From positions 1 to 33,527 of the forward strand of contig VFZX01000038.1 in NCBI GenBank assembly GCA_016871015.1: DNA of 33,527 nucleotides, given 5' to 3'. A program made the translations under genes and the position numbers. The notes beneath the pieces were generated by a model, which was not told where the DNA came from, made no database searches, and saw nothing but the letters and a program-made list of their open reading frames with translations. Source of the stretch: Acidobacteriota bacterium. Its GTDB lineage: Bacteria; Acidobacteriota; Terriglobia; Bryobacterales; Bryobacteraceae. Below are positions 1-7,952 of the stretch, one piece after another (positions within the stretch are counted from its first letter, which is position 1; each line of letters starts with the position of its first letter).

Positions 1-39
1 TGCCTGCCAATCTTCGATAAACTCGACCTTGCTGTCCAT
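1..39 (-). CDS. N-terminal fragment of a probable transposase (partial, runs off window)
   Basis: Only 13 codons are visible, starting at an ATG at 39-37 on the minus strand and continuing past base 1. The start is supported by a GAGAGGTGA Shine-Dalgarno stretch a few bases upstream. The residues MDSKVEFIEDWQA resemble the opening of IS481-like DDE transposases, which typically begin M-D-x-K-x-x-F-I and lead into a helix-turn-helix. This is recognition of a short pattern, and the fragment is far too short to prove the family. If correct, the element disrupted the protease gene upstream (106-480). Confidence 0.4.
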   Translation of the reverse strand, partial: MDSKVEFIEDWQA

Positions 40-152
40 GCGGCTCACCTCTCGCCAGGGCATCCCCCAGCTTAACCGCTGTCCCCCGGTTACCCTTCGT
101 TTGTGTCAACCGCCCACCGGCACACTTGTCAAGGATGTCTCCGGTTCGCACA
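1..152 (-). mobile_element. Probable end of an IS481/IS3-like insertion sequence (continues beyond window)
   Basis: On the minus strand the S8 propeptide reading frame loses its family-like sequence just after Tyr-Ala-Glu-Arg-Ala-Ala, near position 153. The next bases on that strand read TGTGCG, a TG-type end like those of IS481/IS3-family elements. About 110 nt further on, a well-placed ribosome site precedes a start codon whose first 13 residues resemble the N-terminus of IS481-type transposases. The other end lies outside the window, so neither terminal inverted repeats nor a target duplication can be verified. The boundary at 152 is inferred from where homology to the protease stops. Confidence 0.4.
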
Positions 153-480
153 CGGCTGCGCGCTCGGCGTAATCGATCGCGGAGGCTCTCAGCGGACGGT
201 CCCGCGAGATGTAGACGATGTCGGGATCCTGCGCCAGCGCGCTGATGGCGTTGGCCGGAATCCGGAGCGCGTGCCCTTTGATCGAACTGAGGCGGTGCTT
301 CAATTGAGCTCCGCGGGCGTTGGCGCGGGCCTCCGCCTGTGCCCCAGGGTCACTTTTGTACTGGACGATCACGTCCACCAGTTGACCAGGAGAATCACTT
401 AGGTCGTTTGAGACCTTCGGCCCTGCGAGTAAAGCTCCACTCATGGCGGCGAGCACCGCAGTGATAGTAAAAATATTCAT
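106..480 (-). pseudogene. Truncated subtilisin-type (S8) serine protease: signal peptide and I9 propeptide only
   Basis: The frame encodes about 124 residues. It starts with a signal peptide (MNIFTITAVLAAMSGALLAG) and continues with an inhibitor-I9-like propeptide: a VDVIVQYKSDP strand, a KGHALRIPA segment and ALAQDPDIVYISRDRPLR just before where a mature S8 catalytic domain should begin. The catalytic Asp-His-Ser domain is entirely missing, and the frame ends after ~16 residues that do not look like the family. The proposed insertion sequence starting at 152 explains the break; the last codons (106-152) would then be element-derived. A TTG at 495 is an alternative start, but the ATG at 480 directly precedes the hydrophobic signal sequence. 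A free-standing propeptide acting as a protease inhibitor is a less likely alternative. Confidence 0.6.
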
Positions 481-596
481 GGCTGCTGCTGACAATGCAC
501 GCCATGCGCCAGAACGTCATCGTTGAAAATTCAGACGGTTACGGGGGAAGCCAACGCAGCAGGCCGACAAAGTGTCCCGTGCAAACCGACAAAATG

Positions 597-618
597 GCCG
601 GTGAATCCTACAACCGGC
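597..618 (-). terminator. Weak intrinsic-terminator-like hairpin at the end of pckG
   Basis: GCCGGT and ACCGGC form a 6-bp inverted repeat with a 10-nt loop that spans the pckG stop codon (610-608). On the minus strand it is followed by CATTTTG, a short T-run. The stem is short and the U-tract poor, so this is only a candidate. The 112-nt gap downstream (to 495) holds no gene that I can see, only a direct repeat of TTTGTCGG. Confidence 0.3.
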
Positions 619-2443
619 AGATCAACAACTCGCGCTCGTAGACCAGTTCCTTCGGCAGGTGGTCGTGAAGGTCGATGAACAGCTCTTCGTGTCCCAGTAC
701 TTCCGTCCGCCATGCGTTCCGGTCAAACGCCTGAAGCTCGTCGAACTTCTCGCGGGGAAAATCAAGTCCGGACCATTCGATGTCGTCATAGCGCGGCATC
801 CACCCGATGGGTGTCTCCCGCGACAGCGACCGGCCATGGGCCCTGTCGACGATCCACTTGAGCACTCGCATGTTCTGCCCGAACCCGGGCCAGATGAAGT
901 TGCCCTCCGAGTCCTTACGGAACCAGTTGACATGGAACACGCGCGGCGTTTCGCTCAACGAGCGCTGCATCTTGATCCAATGCCGGAAGTAATCGCCCAT
1001 GTGATAGCCGCAGAACGGCAGCATCGCCATGGGGTCGCGGCGGACCTTGCCGATCGTCCCCGCCGCCGCCACCGTCATTTCCGAACCCATCGTCGCGCCG
1101 GCGTAGACGCCCGCGCCCCAGTTGAACGCCTGGAACACGAGCGGCATCGTCGTGGCGCGGCGTCCGCCGAAGATGATCGCGCTAAGCGGCACTCCTTCGG
1201 GATCCTCCCAGGCCGGATCGATGGTCGGGCACTGCGATGCGGGCGCCGTGAAGCGCGCATTGGGATGCGCGGCTTTCGCGCCGGTTTCACGGGCGATTTG
1301 CGGGGTCCAGCGGTTGCCCTGCCAGTCGATGCACTCGGCCGGCGGATCATCGGTCATACCCTCCCACCAGACGCCGCCCTCCGGTGTCAATGCGACATTG
1401 GTGAAGACGGTATTGCGCCGGAGCGTCGCCATCGCATTCGGATTGGTCTTGTCCGAAGTGCCCGGCGCCACGCCGAAGAATCCCGCCTCGGGATTGATCG
1501 CGCGCAGCCGTCCCGATGCGTCCGGCTTGATCCAGGCGATGTCGTCGCCCACGGTCCAGACCCTCCAGCCCTCGAAGCCCTCGGGCGGGATCATCATCGC
1601 GAAGTTGGTCTTCCCGCAAGCACTCGGAAACGCCGCTGCGACGTAGGTCTTCTCGCCGCCGGGACTCTCCACCCCGAGGATCAGCATGTGCTCGGCCATC
1701 CAGCCTTCATCGCGGGCGATGTTAGAGGCAATCCGCAACGCAAAGCACTTCTTGCCGAGCAGCGCGTTGCCGCCGTATCCGGATCCGTACGACCAGATCT
1801 CGCGCCGTTCGGGGAAGTGGACGATGTACTTTTCCTTGTTGCACGGCCAGGGAACATCCGCTTGGCCCGGCGCAAGAGGCGCGCCCACCGTGTGCATGCA
1901 CGGCACCACGCGCTTGGAGTCGCGGTCGATCTCGCGGAAGACTTCGATGCCGGTGCGCGCCATGATCCGCATGTTGACCACCGCGTACGGCGAGTCGGTC
2001 AACTGGACCCCGATCTGCGACATCGGAGATCCGATCGGGCCCATACTGTAGGGCAGCACATACATCGTGCGCCCGCGCATTGCGCCCTCGAACAGCGACT
2101 TCAGCTTGCGCCGCATCTCGTCGGGATGCACCCAATTGTTCGTCGGTCCGGCATTGTCCTTGGAATAGGAGCAGATGAACGTGCGGTCTTCGACCCGCGC
2201 GACATCGCTCGCATCCGACCGCGCGTAGTAGCAGCCGGGCCAAAGGTCCTGGTTCAGCCGGATAAACGTGCCGCTTTCGACCATCTGCTGGCAGAGCTGA
2301 TCATTCTCCTGACGCGACCCATCCACCCAGTGAATCGCGGCGGGCTGGGTCAACTCCGCCATTTTGTCCACCCATCTCAGCAGGTGCTTGTTCGCCGCGA
2401 GCGGGACAGAAGTGTCCCGCCCAAATCGAGGATCAATTGGCAT
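608..2443 (-). CDS. pckG: Phosphoenolpyruvate carboxykinase (GTP)
   Basis: This 611-residue cytosolic enzyme converts oxaloacetate plus GTP to phosphoenolpyruvate, GDP and CO2, the first committed step of gluconeogenesis. The length fits the GTP-dependent family (about 600 residues), not the ~540-residue ATP family. The nucleotide-binding P-loop [13 protein letters not shown] lies around residues 272-284 and contains the reactive loop cysteine typical of GTP-PEPCKs. GDDIAW follows near residue 298, and GPTNNW is present in the N-terminal substrate domain. The ATG at 2443 lies 10 nt after the stop of fbp, so the two genes form a gluconeogenic operon. A perfect 8-bp hairpin lies within codons 8-15 and could affect translation. 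No truncation or missing key motif is seen. Confidence 0.95.
   Translation of the reverse strand: MPIDPRFGRDTSVPLAANKHLLRWVDKMAELTQPAAIHWVDGSRQENDQLCQQMVESGTFIRLNQDLWPGCYYARSDASDVARVEDRTFICSYSKDNAGPTNNWVHPDEMRRKLKSLFEGAMRGRTMYVLPYSMGPIGSPMSQIGVQLTDSPYAVVNMRIMARTGIEVFREIDRDSKRVVPCMHTVGAPLAPGQADVPWPCNKEKYIVHFPERREIWSYGSGYGGNALLGKKCFALRIASNIARDEGWMAEHMLILGVESPGGEKTYVAAAFPSACGKTNFAMMIPPEGFEGWRVWTVGDDIAWIKPDASGRLRAINPEAGFFGVAPGTSDKTNPNAMATLRRNTVFTNVALTPEGGVWWEGMTDDPPAECIDWQGNRWTPQIARETGAKAAHPNARFTAPASQCPTIDPAWEDPEGVPLSAIIFGGRRATTMPLVFQAFNWGAGVYAGATMGSEMTVAAAGTIGKVRRDPMAMLPFCGYHMGDYFRHWIKMQRSLSETPRVFHVNWFRKDSEGNFIWPGFGQNMRVLKWIVDRAHGRSLSRETPIGWMPRYDDIEWSGLDFPREKFDELQAFDRNAWRTEVLGHEELFIDLHDHLPKELVYERELLICRL
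2401..2420 (-). other. Stable hairpin in the first codons of pckG
   Basis: GCGGGACA and TGTCCCGC form a perfect 8-bp stem around a 4-nt loop (GAAG on the plus strand, CUUC in the mRNA). It lies 24-43 nt into the pckG coding sequence. The pairing is read directly from the sequence. Any effect on initiation or mRNA stability is inference. Confidence 0.55.
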
Positions 2444-2453
2444 GGATAAGCTT

Positions 2454-3419
2454 CTAGTTTAGCGAGCCGCTCATCGCCCGGTCGAATTCATCCATCTCGT
2501 GGCGGCTCCCCATGATGAGGGGAGTGCGCTGGTGGATGGCCGTGGGCTGGATGTCCAGGATCCGGCCGTAGCCATTGCTGGCGCGCCCGCCGGCCTGTTC
2601 GGCGAGGAAGGCGAGCGGATTGGCCTCGTAGAGCAGACGGAGCTTTCCGCGTGGATTGTCGCGGGTGGGTGGATAGAGGAAGACGCCGCCCTTGAGCAGA
2701 GTCCGGTGGAAGTCAGCCACGAGCGAGCCGATGTAGCGGGAGCTGTAGGACTGTTGCCGCAGGCGCGCCAGGTAGCTGCGGTAGGCGAGCGGAAAGCTGT
2801 CCGCATTGGCTTCGTTCACTGAATAGTACCGGCCGCTGTCGGGCATCATCACGCGGTCGTAGCTGAGCACGAACGCGCCGACGTCAGGGTCGAGCGTGAA
2901 TCCGTACACGCCCTGGCCCGCCGTGTAGACGAAGATCGTCGACGAGCCGTAAACGACGTAGCCGGCCGCCACCTGCTCGTACCCTGGTTTGAGCAGGGGC
3001 TCGTCCGGTGAGTCGCGCCGGAAGATGGAGAAGATGGTGCCGACGCTCACGTTCACATCAATGTTCGAGGAGCCATCGAGCGGATCGAACACGATGACAT
3101 ACTTGCCGGATTCCGAACGGTCGATCGTCAAGGGCTGCTCGTTTTCCTCCGACACCAGCACGGCCACGCTTTCCCGCGGACTCAGGCAGTGCAGGAGTGC
3201 CTGGTTGGCGAACACATCCAGCTTCTGCTGGGTTTCGCCCTGGACGTTTACTTCGCCGGCCGTGCCGAGGATATCGACCAGTCCCGCGCGGCGGATCTTG
3301 GCCTGGATCATCTTGGTGGCGAGCGTGATCCCGCTCAACAGCGATGAGAACCGGCCGCGCGCTTCCGGAAACAGGTCCGATTGCTGCTGAAGAATGTGCT
3401 GCTGCACCGTGACGATCAT
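2454..3419 (-). CDS. fbp: Class I fructose-1,6-bisphosphatase
   Basis: This 321-residue cytosolic enzyme hydrolyses fructose 1,6-bisphosphate to fructose 6-phosphate, the penultimate gluconeogenic control step. The family signature for metal and phosphate binding, [10 protein letters not shown], lies near residues 110-120. VSEENE (metal-ligand region) sits upstream and a C-terminal [15 protein letters not shown] segment binds the sugar phosphate. The length is close to the ~330 residues usual for class I enzymes. The ATG at 3419 has no Shine-Dalgarno sequence, but a TATCCT hexamer ends 11 nt before it, suggesting an almost leaderless transcript. It is first in the operon with pckG (10-nt gap) and divergent from the BON-domain gene across 60 nt containing two inverted repeats. 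Confidence 0.95.
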   Translation of the reverse strand: MIVTVQQHILQQQSDLFPEARGRFSSLLSGITLATKMIQAKIRRAGLVDILGTAGEVNVQGETQQKLDVFANQALLHCLSPRESVAVLVSEENEQPLTIDRSESGKYVIVFDPLDGSSNIDVNVSVGTIFSIFRRDSPDEPLLKPGYEQVAAGYVVYGSSTIFVYTAGQGVYGFTLDPDVGAFVLSYDRVMMPDSGRYYSVNEANADSFPLAYRSYLARLRQQSYSSRYIGSLVADFHRTLLKGGVFLYPPTRDNPRGKLRLLYEANPLAFLAEQAGGRASNGYGRILDIQPTAIHQRTPLIMGSRHEMDEFDRAMSGSLN

Positions 3420-3430
3420 CGCGAGCTTGA

Positions 3431-3436
3431 AGGATA
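3431..3436 (-). promoter_or_regulatory. -10-like hexamer for fbp-pckG
   Basis: On the minus strand TATCCT (TANNNT type) ends 11 nt before the fbp ATG. No Shine-Dalgarno sequence lies between, so the transcript would begin only a few bases before the start codon. No convincing -35 element is seen. Confidence 0.4.
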
Positions 3437-3439
3437 GCA

Positions 3440-3461
3440 GGAATTATTCCGGTCCAGACCG
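3440..3461. promoter_or_regulatory. Two adjacent dyad sites between divergent fbp and BON-protein promoters
   Basis: GGAAT-T-ATTCC (3440-3450) and CGGTC-CA-GACCG (3450-3461) are perfect inverted repeats that share one base. They lie between the two divergent -10-like hexamers (3431-3436 minus and 3467-3472 plus), where a repressor or activator could act on both genes. The symmetry is visible; binding by any regulator is inference. Confidence 0.4.
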
Positions 3462-3466
3462 TGATG

Positions 3467-3472
3467 TATGAT
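3467..3472 (+). promoter_or_regulatory. -10-like hexamer deciding the BON-protein start
   Basis: TATGAT ends 7 nt before the ATG at 3480. This hexamer contains an in-frame upstream ATG (3468). If it is the -10 box, that ATG cannot be in the transcript and the protein starts at 3480. Confidence 0.45.
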
Positions 3473-3479
3473 TGTGCCT

Positions 3480-4049
3480 ATGAAACTGACACTTGCACTG
3501 TTTGCTCTGACACTCTGCGCGCCGGCCGTGGCGCAGAAGCAGGTTTTGGAAACGAGGGAAGCGGGCGCCGCAACGGGGAACCGCGGCTTTGACCGCCTGG
3601 TCCGCGAGATCCGGCATGAGCTGATCATGTTGCCGTTCCTGAGTGTGTTCGACGATCTGTCGTTCCGCGTGGAAGGATACAACGTGACGTTGATGGGGTC
3701 GGTGACGCGGCCGACACTCAAGTCTGATGCCGAAAACCGGGTGAAGAAGATCGAGGGTGTCGAGAAGCTGGTGAACAATATCGAAGTATTGCCGCTTTCG
3801 CCAATGGATGACCGGATCCGTGTCGCCACCGCGCGCATGGTGTTTGGACATCCGTCGCTCAACCGCTACGGGATCCAGGCCATCCCGCCCATCCGCATCA
3901 TCGTCAAGAACGGGAACGTGAGCCTGGAAGGCATTGTGGCCAACGAAACCGACAAGAATATCGCGGGAATCGAGGCCAACGGCGTGCCGGGCGTGTTCAA
4001 AGTGACCAACAACCTGCGCGTCGAGCAGCAACAGCAGAAGAAGAAATAG
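3480..4049 (+). CDS. Secreted/periplasmic protein with two BON domains
   Basis: About 189 residues. A clear signal peptide (MKLTLALFALTLCAPAVAQ) is followed by two BON-type modules: roughly residues 30-100 (FDRLVREIRHEL ... VTLMGSVTRPTLKSDAENRVKKIEGVEKLVNNIEV) and 105-180 (IRVATARMVFG ... VSLEGIVANETDKNIAGIEANGVPGVFKVTNNLRV). BON domains are small alpha/beta folds of periplasmic proteins such as OsmY and are thought to bind membranes or phospholipid. The tail is Gln/Lys-rich. The start at 3480 is preferred over the ATG at 3468 because the signal peptide begins there and the earlier ATG overlaps the -10-like TATGAT. The next gene follows after 3 nt, so this is probably first in a five-gene operon ending with sdhB. 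No substrate can be deduced. Confidence 0.8.
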   Translation: MKLTLALFALTLCAPAVAQKQVLETREAGAATGNRGFDRLVREIRHELIMLPFLSVFDDLSFRVEGYNVTLMGSVTRPTLKSDAENRVKKIEGVEKLVNNIEVLPLSPMDDRIRVATARMVFGHPSLNRYGIQAIPPIRIIVKNGNVSLEGIVANETDKNIAGIEANGVPGVFKVTNNLRVEQQQQKKK

Positions 4050-4052
4050 CCG

Positions 4053-4544
4053 GTGGCGGTCAACATCACCCGCGCGATCGTGGGATTCGCGCTGCTGGTC
4101 TTCTGCGGTGTGTGGATTCCGCTGAAGCGCGGTTGGGAGGCGCTCGATCCGTACCTGCTGTGCGCCTATGCTTTGGCTGGGGCGTTGTTTGCGGCGAACG
4201 CTCCGTTCCGGCTGGTTGGAGCGTGGCTGTTCGGCGCGGCGGCTTCGTTCCTGGTGCTGATCCTGGCGATCGGGACGGTGAACTGGACCAGCGCGGCGCC
4301 CAAGCTGCTCGTGCCGTCGCGCGAGGTGCTGTTCCAATTGGCGGTGGTCAGCCTGTCCGCGCCGCTGGTTGCGGCGGCTCTCGCGCGTGTCGTGAGGCCG
4401 GTACCGTTACGCCTGCTGATGTTGGCGGGCGCCTGGCTTTTCATCCGGCAGCCTGCTCACGAAGCGCTGGGTTCGGTCGCGCGATGGCTTCCGGTGGGTG
4501 CGGCCGGAGCCGTTCTGATCGCGCGGAAATACGGGCGAAAGTGA
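4053..4544 (+). CDS. Small integral membrane protein of unknown function
   Basis: 163 residues starting at a GTG three bases after the BON-protein stop, so translation is probably coupled. It is mostly hydrophobic, with about five likely membrane segments: near residues 8-22, 33-50, 55-75, 90-112 and 118-133. It ends in the basic RKYGRK. No catalytic motif or recognised family is visible. It lies directly before the succinate dehydrogenase genes, but a -10-like hexamer immediately after its stop suggests sdhC can also be transcribed separately, so a role in the dehydrogenase is not implied. Its codons show the high third-position GC of neighbouring genes, which supports it as real. Confidence 0.65.
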   Translation: MAVNITRAIVGFALLVFCGVWIPLKRGWEALDPYLLCAYALAGALFAANAPFRLVGAWLFGAAASFLVLILAIGTVNWTSAAPKLLVPSREVLFQLAVVSLSAPLVAAALARVVRPVPLRLLMLAGAWLFIRQPAHEALGSVARWLPVGAAGAVLIARKYGRK

Positions 4545-4550
4545 TATCCT
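4545..4550 (+). promoter_or_regulatory. -10-like hexamer for the sdh operon
   Basis: TATCCT begins right after the TGA of the upstream gene and ends 9 nt before the sdhC ATG (4560). No Shine-Dalgarno sequence lies between. An identical hexamer precedes fbp and the alcohol dehydrogenase gene at similar spacing. Confidence 0.4.
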
Positions 4551-4559
4551 GACGGTTTG

Positions 4560-5351
4560 ATGCCATCGATCGATGTGCCGGTCCGCAATGGCGGATTCGG
4601 TCAGACCTCACGGCGCGACAATTGGTGGCTCGCGCCGCTGCTCACCTTCATCGGACTGGGCGCCTTTGTTCTGTACGCGAACGTCCGGGTCTTTCAGGGA
4701 GACCACTACCATTTCGGCCCGTACCTTTCGCCGTTCTATTCGCCGGAAATCGTCGGTCCGTCGCCACACGCATGGTTTCAAGTGGCGGCGCGGCCCGCGT
4801 GGTGGCCCGGATTCCTGCCCTTCAGCGCGGCGCTGCTGGTGATGTGGGCGCCGGTCGGATTCCGGATGACCTGCTACTACTACCGCGGCGCCTACTACAA
4901 GGCTTTCTGGGCCGATCCGCCGAACTGCTCCGTGGGCGAGCCGCGCAAGAGCTATTGGGGCGAACGCTCCTGGCCGCTGGTGATTCAGAACATCCACCGG
5001 TACTTCCTCTATTTCGCGCTGATCTTCATCGGGATCCTGGCTCATGACGCATGGAAAGCGTATTGGTTCGCGGACGGATTCCACGTGAACGTGGGCAGCC
5101 TCGTGATGACCCTGAACCCGATTCTGCTGGGCGGCTACACGCTCGGCTGCCACTCGTTCCGGCATTTGATCGGCGGAGGGATGGACGAGATTTCAAAGTC
5201 CCCGAGCCGCGCGGCGGCCTATGATTGCGTCACGTGTCTCAACAAGAAGCACATGGTCTGGGCCTGGTGCAGCCTGGTGTGGGTCGCGTTCTCAGACGTC
5301 TACCTGGTACTGTGCTCGACCGGCGTCTGGCAGGACAGGAGGATCTTCTAG
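4560..5351 (+). CDS. sdhC: Succinate dehydrogenase membrane anchor subunit (single large subunit, Sdh1-like)
   Basis: About 263 residues, an integral membrane protein with roughly five hydrophobic segments (around residues 25-45, 82-102, 143-165, 178-198 and 232-253). It anchors the flavoprotein and iron-sulfur subunits and passes electrons to quinone. Identity comes from direct abutment with sdhA and sdhB and from resemblance in size and gene order to the mycobacterial Sdh1 anchor (Rv0249c type), rather than the paired ~130-residue SdhC/SdhD of proteobacteria. Candidate haem or quinone histidines include those in NIHRYF, ILAHDAW and GCHSFRHLIGG. A CVTC pair precedes the last membrane segment. 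The ATG at 4560 is preferred over the TTG three bases earlier. The stop is immediately followed by the sdhA GTG. Confidence 0.8.
   Translation: MPSIDVPVRNGGFGQTSRRDNWWLAPLLTFIGLGAFVLYANVRVFQGDHYHFGPYLSPFYSPEIVGPSPHAWFQVAARPAWWPGFLPFSAALLVMWAPVGFRMTCYYYRGAYYKAFWADPPNCSVGEPRKSYWGERSWPLVIQNIHRYFLYFALIFIGILAHDAWKAYWFADGFHVNVGSLVMTLNPILLGGYTLGCHSFRHLIGGGMDEISKSPSRAAAYDCVTCLNKKHMVWAWCSLVWVAFSDVYLVLCSTGVWQDRRIF
5337..5342 (+). promoter_or_regulatory. Shine-Dalgarno site fixing the sdhA GTG start
   Basis: AGGAGG lies within the last codons of sdhC, 9 nt before the GTG at 5352. This perfect site contrasts with the absence of such sequences before most first genes of transcription units here. Confidence 0.75.
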
Positions 5352-7163
5352 GTGGCCTCCTACGAAACTTTCGAACACGACGTCCTGGTGATCGGCGCCG
5401 GCGGAGCGGGACTTCGCGCGGCGGTGGAGGCATCGGCGGCGGGAACCAAGGTCTGCGTGGTGAGCAAGTCGCTGCTCGGCAAAGCGCACACGGTGATGGC
5501 TGAGGGCGGCATGGCGGCGGCAATGGCCAATGTCGATGACCGCGATTCCTGGCGGGTCCACTTCGCGGACACGATGCGTGGCGGACAGTACTTGAACAAC
5601 CCACGGATGGCCGAGATCCACGCCAAGGAAGCGCCGGACCGGGTCCGGGAGCTCGAAGCCTGGGGCGCGTTGTTTGATCGCACGAAGGACGGCCGGATCC
5701 TGCAGCGGAACTTCGGCGGACACCGGTATCCGCGCCTCGCCCACGTGGGCGACCGCACGGGACTGGAGATGATCCGCACCCTGCAGGATCATGGAGTCCA
5801 CCAGGGGATCGATTTCCAGATGGAGATCACGATCGTCACGCTGCTCAAGGACGGTGACCGCATCGCCGGCGCGATGGGTTATGACCGCGAGCGCGGGCGG
5901 TTCAAGGTCTACCGTGCGAAGGCCGTCGTGCTCGCCACGGGCGGCATCGGACGCGCCTATCAGATCACGTCGAACTCGTGGGAGTACACGGGCGACGGCC
6001 AGGCGCTCGCCTATCACGCTGGCGCGAAGCTCCTCGACATGGAGTTCGTGCAGTTCCATCCAACCGGGATGGTGTGGCCGCCGTCGGTGAAGGGAATCCT
6101 GGTGACGGAGGGCGTACGCGGCGAAGGCGGAGTGCTGCGCAACAACAAGGGCAGGCGCTTCATGTTCGACGACATTCCGGAGAACTACCGCTCGTCGACG
6201 GCGGATAACGAAGAAGAAGGCTGGCGCTATGTCACCGGTGACAAGAGCGCGCGGCGTCCGCCGGAGCTGCTGACGCGCGATCACGTGGCGCGCTGCATTG
6301 TGCGCGAGGTGCGGGAGGGACGCGGGAGTCCGCATGGCGGCGTGTTCCTGGATATCTCCTGGATCAAGGAGAAGGTCCAGAACGCGCCGGAGCACATCAA
6401 GAAAAAGCTCCCGAGCATGTACCACCAGTTCAAGCAGCTCGGCGACATCGACATCACCAAGGAGCCGATGGAGGTGGGACCGACAACGCACTACGTGATG
6501 GGCGGCGTGCGCGTGGACGCGGATTCGCAAATGTCGTGCGTGCCGGGCCTGTTCGCGGCGGGTGAGTGCGCGGCCGGATTGCATGGAGCCAACCGCCTGG
6601 GCGGAAACTCGCTGTCGGACCTGTTGGTGTTCGGCAAGCGCGCCGGTGAGTTTGCGGCCAAGCACGCCAAGTCCGTGTCGATGCCCAAACTCGACAGCCC
6701 GCAGGTGGAGGCGGCGGCCAAGGCGGCAGTGGCTCCCTTCGAGCGCCAGGGCGGCGAGGGTCCCTATCAGATCCAGCAAACGCTTCAGGACAACATGCAG
6801 CAGCTCGCCGGAATCGTCCGCCGTGAGGACGAGATGACGCGGGCGCTCGAACTGATCGCCTCATTGAAAGCGAAGGCGGCGAACGTATCGGTGTACGGAA
6901 ACCGCGAGTACAACGCGGGCTGGCACACGGCGATGGATCTCGACAGCCTGTTGACGGTGTCGGAGGCGGTGGCTCGCGCCGGACTGATGCGTAGAGAAAG
7001 CCGCGGCGGCCACTTCCGGGACGATTTTCCTGGCAAGGACAACGAGTGGGGGCAATACAACATCGAGATCAGCAAGGCGGCCGATGGCTCGATGCGCGTG
7101 GAGCGTGTGCCGATCGTTCCGATGACCGGGGAGCACCAGAAGATCGTCGAGGAGAACAAGTAG
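5352..7163 (+). CDS. sdhA: Succinate dehydrogenase flavoprotein subunit
   Basis: 603 residues. It oxidises succinate to fumarate with a covalently bound FAD on the cytoplasmic face of the membrane complex. The dinucleotide-binding glycine motif GAGGAGL lies at residues 15-21. KAHT (His46) is the expected site of histidyl-FAD attachment. Substrate-site motifs follow: QFHPTGM, EGVRGEGGVLRN, THYVMGGV and GANRLGGNSL. Translation starts at a GTG abutting the sdhC stop and is supported by AGGAGG 9 nt upstream; sdhB starts 1 nt after its stop. A fumarate reductase acting in reverse cannot be excluded from sequence alone, but the Sdh1-like anchor and aerobic-type neighbours favour the dehydrogenase. 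Confidence 0.95.
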   Translation: MASYETFEHDVLVIGAGGAGLRAAVEASAAGTKVCVVSKSLLGKAHTVMAEGGMAAAMANVDDRDSWRVHFADTMRGGQYLNNPRMAEIHAKEAPDRVRELEAWGALFDRTKDGRILQRNFGGHRYPRLAHVGDRTGLEMIRTLQDHGVHQGIDFQMEITIVTLLKDGDRIAGAMGYDRERGRFKVYRAKAVVLATGGIGRAYQITSNSWEYTGDGQALAYHAGAKLLDMEFVQFHPTGMVWPPSVKGILVTEGVRGEGGVLRNNKGRRFMFDDIPENYRSSTADNEEEGWRYVTGDKSARRPPELLTRDHVARCIVREVREGRGSPHGGVFLDISWIKEKVQNAPEHIKKKLPSMYHQFKQLGDIDITKEPMEVGPTTHYVMGGVRVDADSQMSCVPGLFAAGECAAGLHGANRLGGNSLSDLLVFGKRAGEFAAKHAKSVSMPKLDSPQVEAAAKAAVAPFERQGGEGPYQIQQTLQDNMQQLAGIVRREDEMTRALELIASLKAKAANVSVYGNREYNAGWHTAMDLDSLLTVSEAVARAGLMRRESRGGHFRDDFPGKDNEWGQYNIEISKAADGSMRVERVPIVPMTGEHQKIVEENK

Positions 7164-7164
7164 C

Positions 7165-7905
7165 ATGGCGAACGCGACATTCCGCATCTGGCGGGGAGAC
7201 AAGTCCGGCGGCGGCTACAAGGATTACCCGATCGAGACGTCCGAGGGGATGGTGGTGCTCGACGCGGTGCACCAGATCCAGGCGTCGCAGGCGAATGACC
7301 TGGCGGTGCGGTGGAACTGCAAAGCGGGCAAATGTGGATCTTGCTCGGCGGAAGTCAATGGGTTCCCGAAGCTGATGTGCATGACCCGGCTGAACACGCT
7401 GGATCTCACCCAGCCGGTGACCGTGCAGCCGATGCAGACGTTCCCGGTGATCCGGGACCTGGTCACCGACGTTTCCTGGAACTACGAAGTCAAGAAGACG
7501 ATCCAGAAGATGAAGACGCGCAAGCCGGACGCCTCCGATGGCACGTGGCGGGTGAACCAGCGCGATGTCGACCGGCCGCAGGAGTTCCGCAAGTGTATCG
7601 AGTGTTTCCTGTGCCAGAACGTCTGCCACGTGTTGCGCGAACACCAGATGTTCAGCGAGTTCGTTGGTCCGCGGTTCTTTGTGTATGCGGCGGCGCTCGA
7701 AATGAATCCGGTCGACGCGGCGGACCGTGTGGCGGACTTGAAGGACAAGCACGGAATCGGGCTGTGCAACATCACCAAGTGCTGCACGCATGTGTGTCCG
7801 GAAGAGATCAAGATCACCGACAACGCGATCATTCCGCTGAAGGAGCGGGTGGTGGATGAGTTCTTCGATCCGGTCCGGAAGCTGTTCAAGATGTTCAAAG
7901 GTTAA
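7165..7905 (+). CDS. sdhB: Succinate dehydrogenase iron-sulfur subunit
   Basis: 246 residues, carrying electrons from FAD to the quinone site through three clusters. Cys52, Cys57, Cys60 and Cys72 match the plant-ferredoxin-like [2Fe-2S] site (NCKAGKCGSC ... MC). CIECFLCQNVC (Cys144, 147, 150, 154) and CNITKCCTHVCPE (Cys201, 206, 207, 211) supply the ligands of the [4Fe-4S] and [3Fe-4S] centres. The length is normal. The ATG lies one base after the sdhA stop, with GAGGAGA as a Shine-Dalgarno sequence in the end of sdhA. It is the last gene of the operon and is followed by a strong hairpin. Confidence 0.95.
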   Translation: MANATFRIWRGDKSGGGYKDYPIETSEGMVVLDAVHQIQASQANDLAVRWNCKAGKCGSCSAEVNGFPKLMCMTRLNTLDLTQPVTVQPMQTFPVIRDLVTDVSWNYEVKKTIQKMKTRKPDASDGTWRVNQRDVDRPQEFRKCIECFLCQNVCHVLREHQMFSEFVGPRFFVYAAALEMNPVDAADRVADLKDKHGIGLCNITKCCTHVCPEEIKITDNAIIPLKERVVDEFFDPVRKLFKMFKG

Positions 7906-7906
7906 C

Positions 7907-7928
7907 GGGGCCGCGCTGCCGCGGCCCC
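7907..7928. terminator. GC hairpin between convergent sdhB and the secreted-protein gene
   Basis: GGGGCCGCG and CGCGGCCCC pair perfectly over 9 bp with a CTGC loop, beginning one base after the sdhB stop. No T-run follows on either strand, so it may act as a bidirectional RNA-end or stability element rather than a classic intrinsic terminator. Confidence 0.6.
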
Positions 7929-7952
7929 ATTGAGAACCACCCGGCTGAAGCT

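Noticed and set aside
73-92. TAACCG/CGGTTA inverted repeat considered as a terminator
   Set aside because: 6-bp stem with an 8-nt loop and no T-run; it lies inside the proposed insertion sequence.
659-2449. 596-codon open frame on the plus strand opposite pckG
   Set aside because: It is the antisense shadow of a clear PEPCK gene. High third-position GC keeps the opposite frame open, and the translation (rich in Arg, His, Asp, Val) matches no family.
5292-6779. 495-codon open frame opposite sdhA
   Set aside because: Antisense shadow of the flavoprotein gene, His/Arg-rich and without family resemblance.
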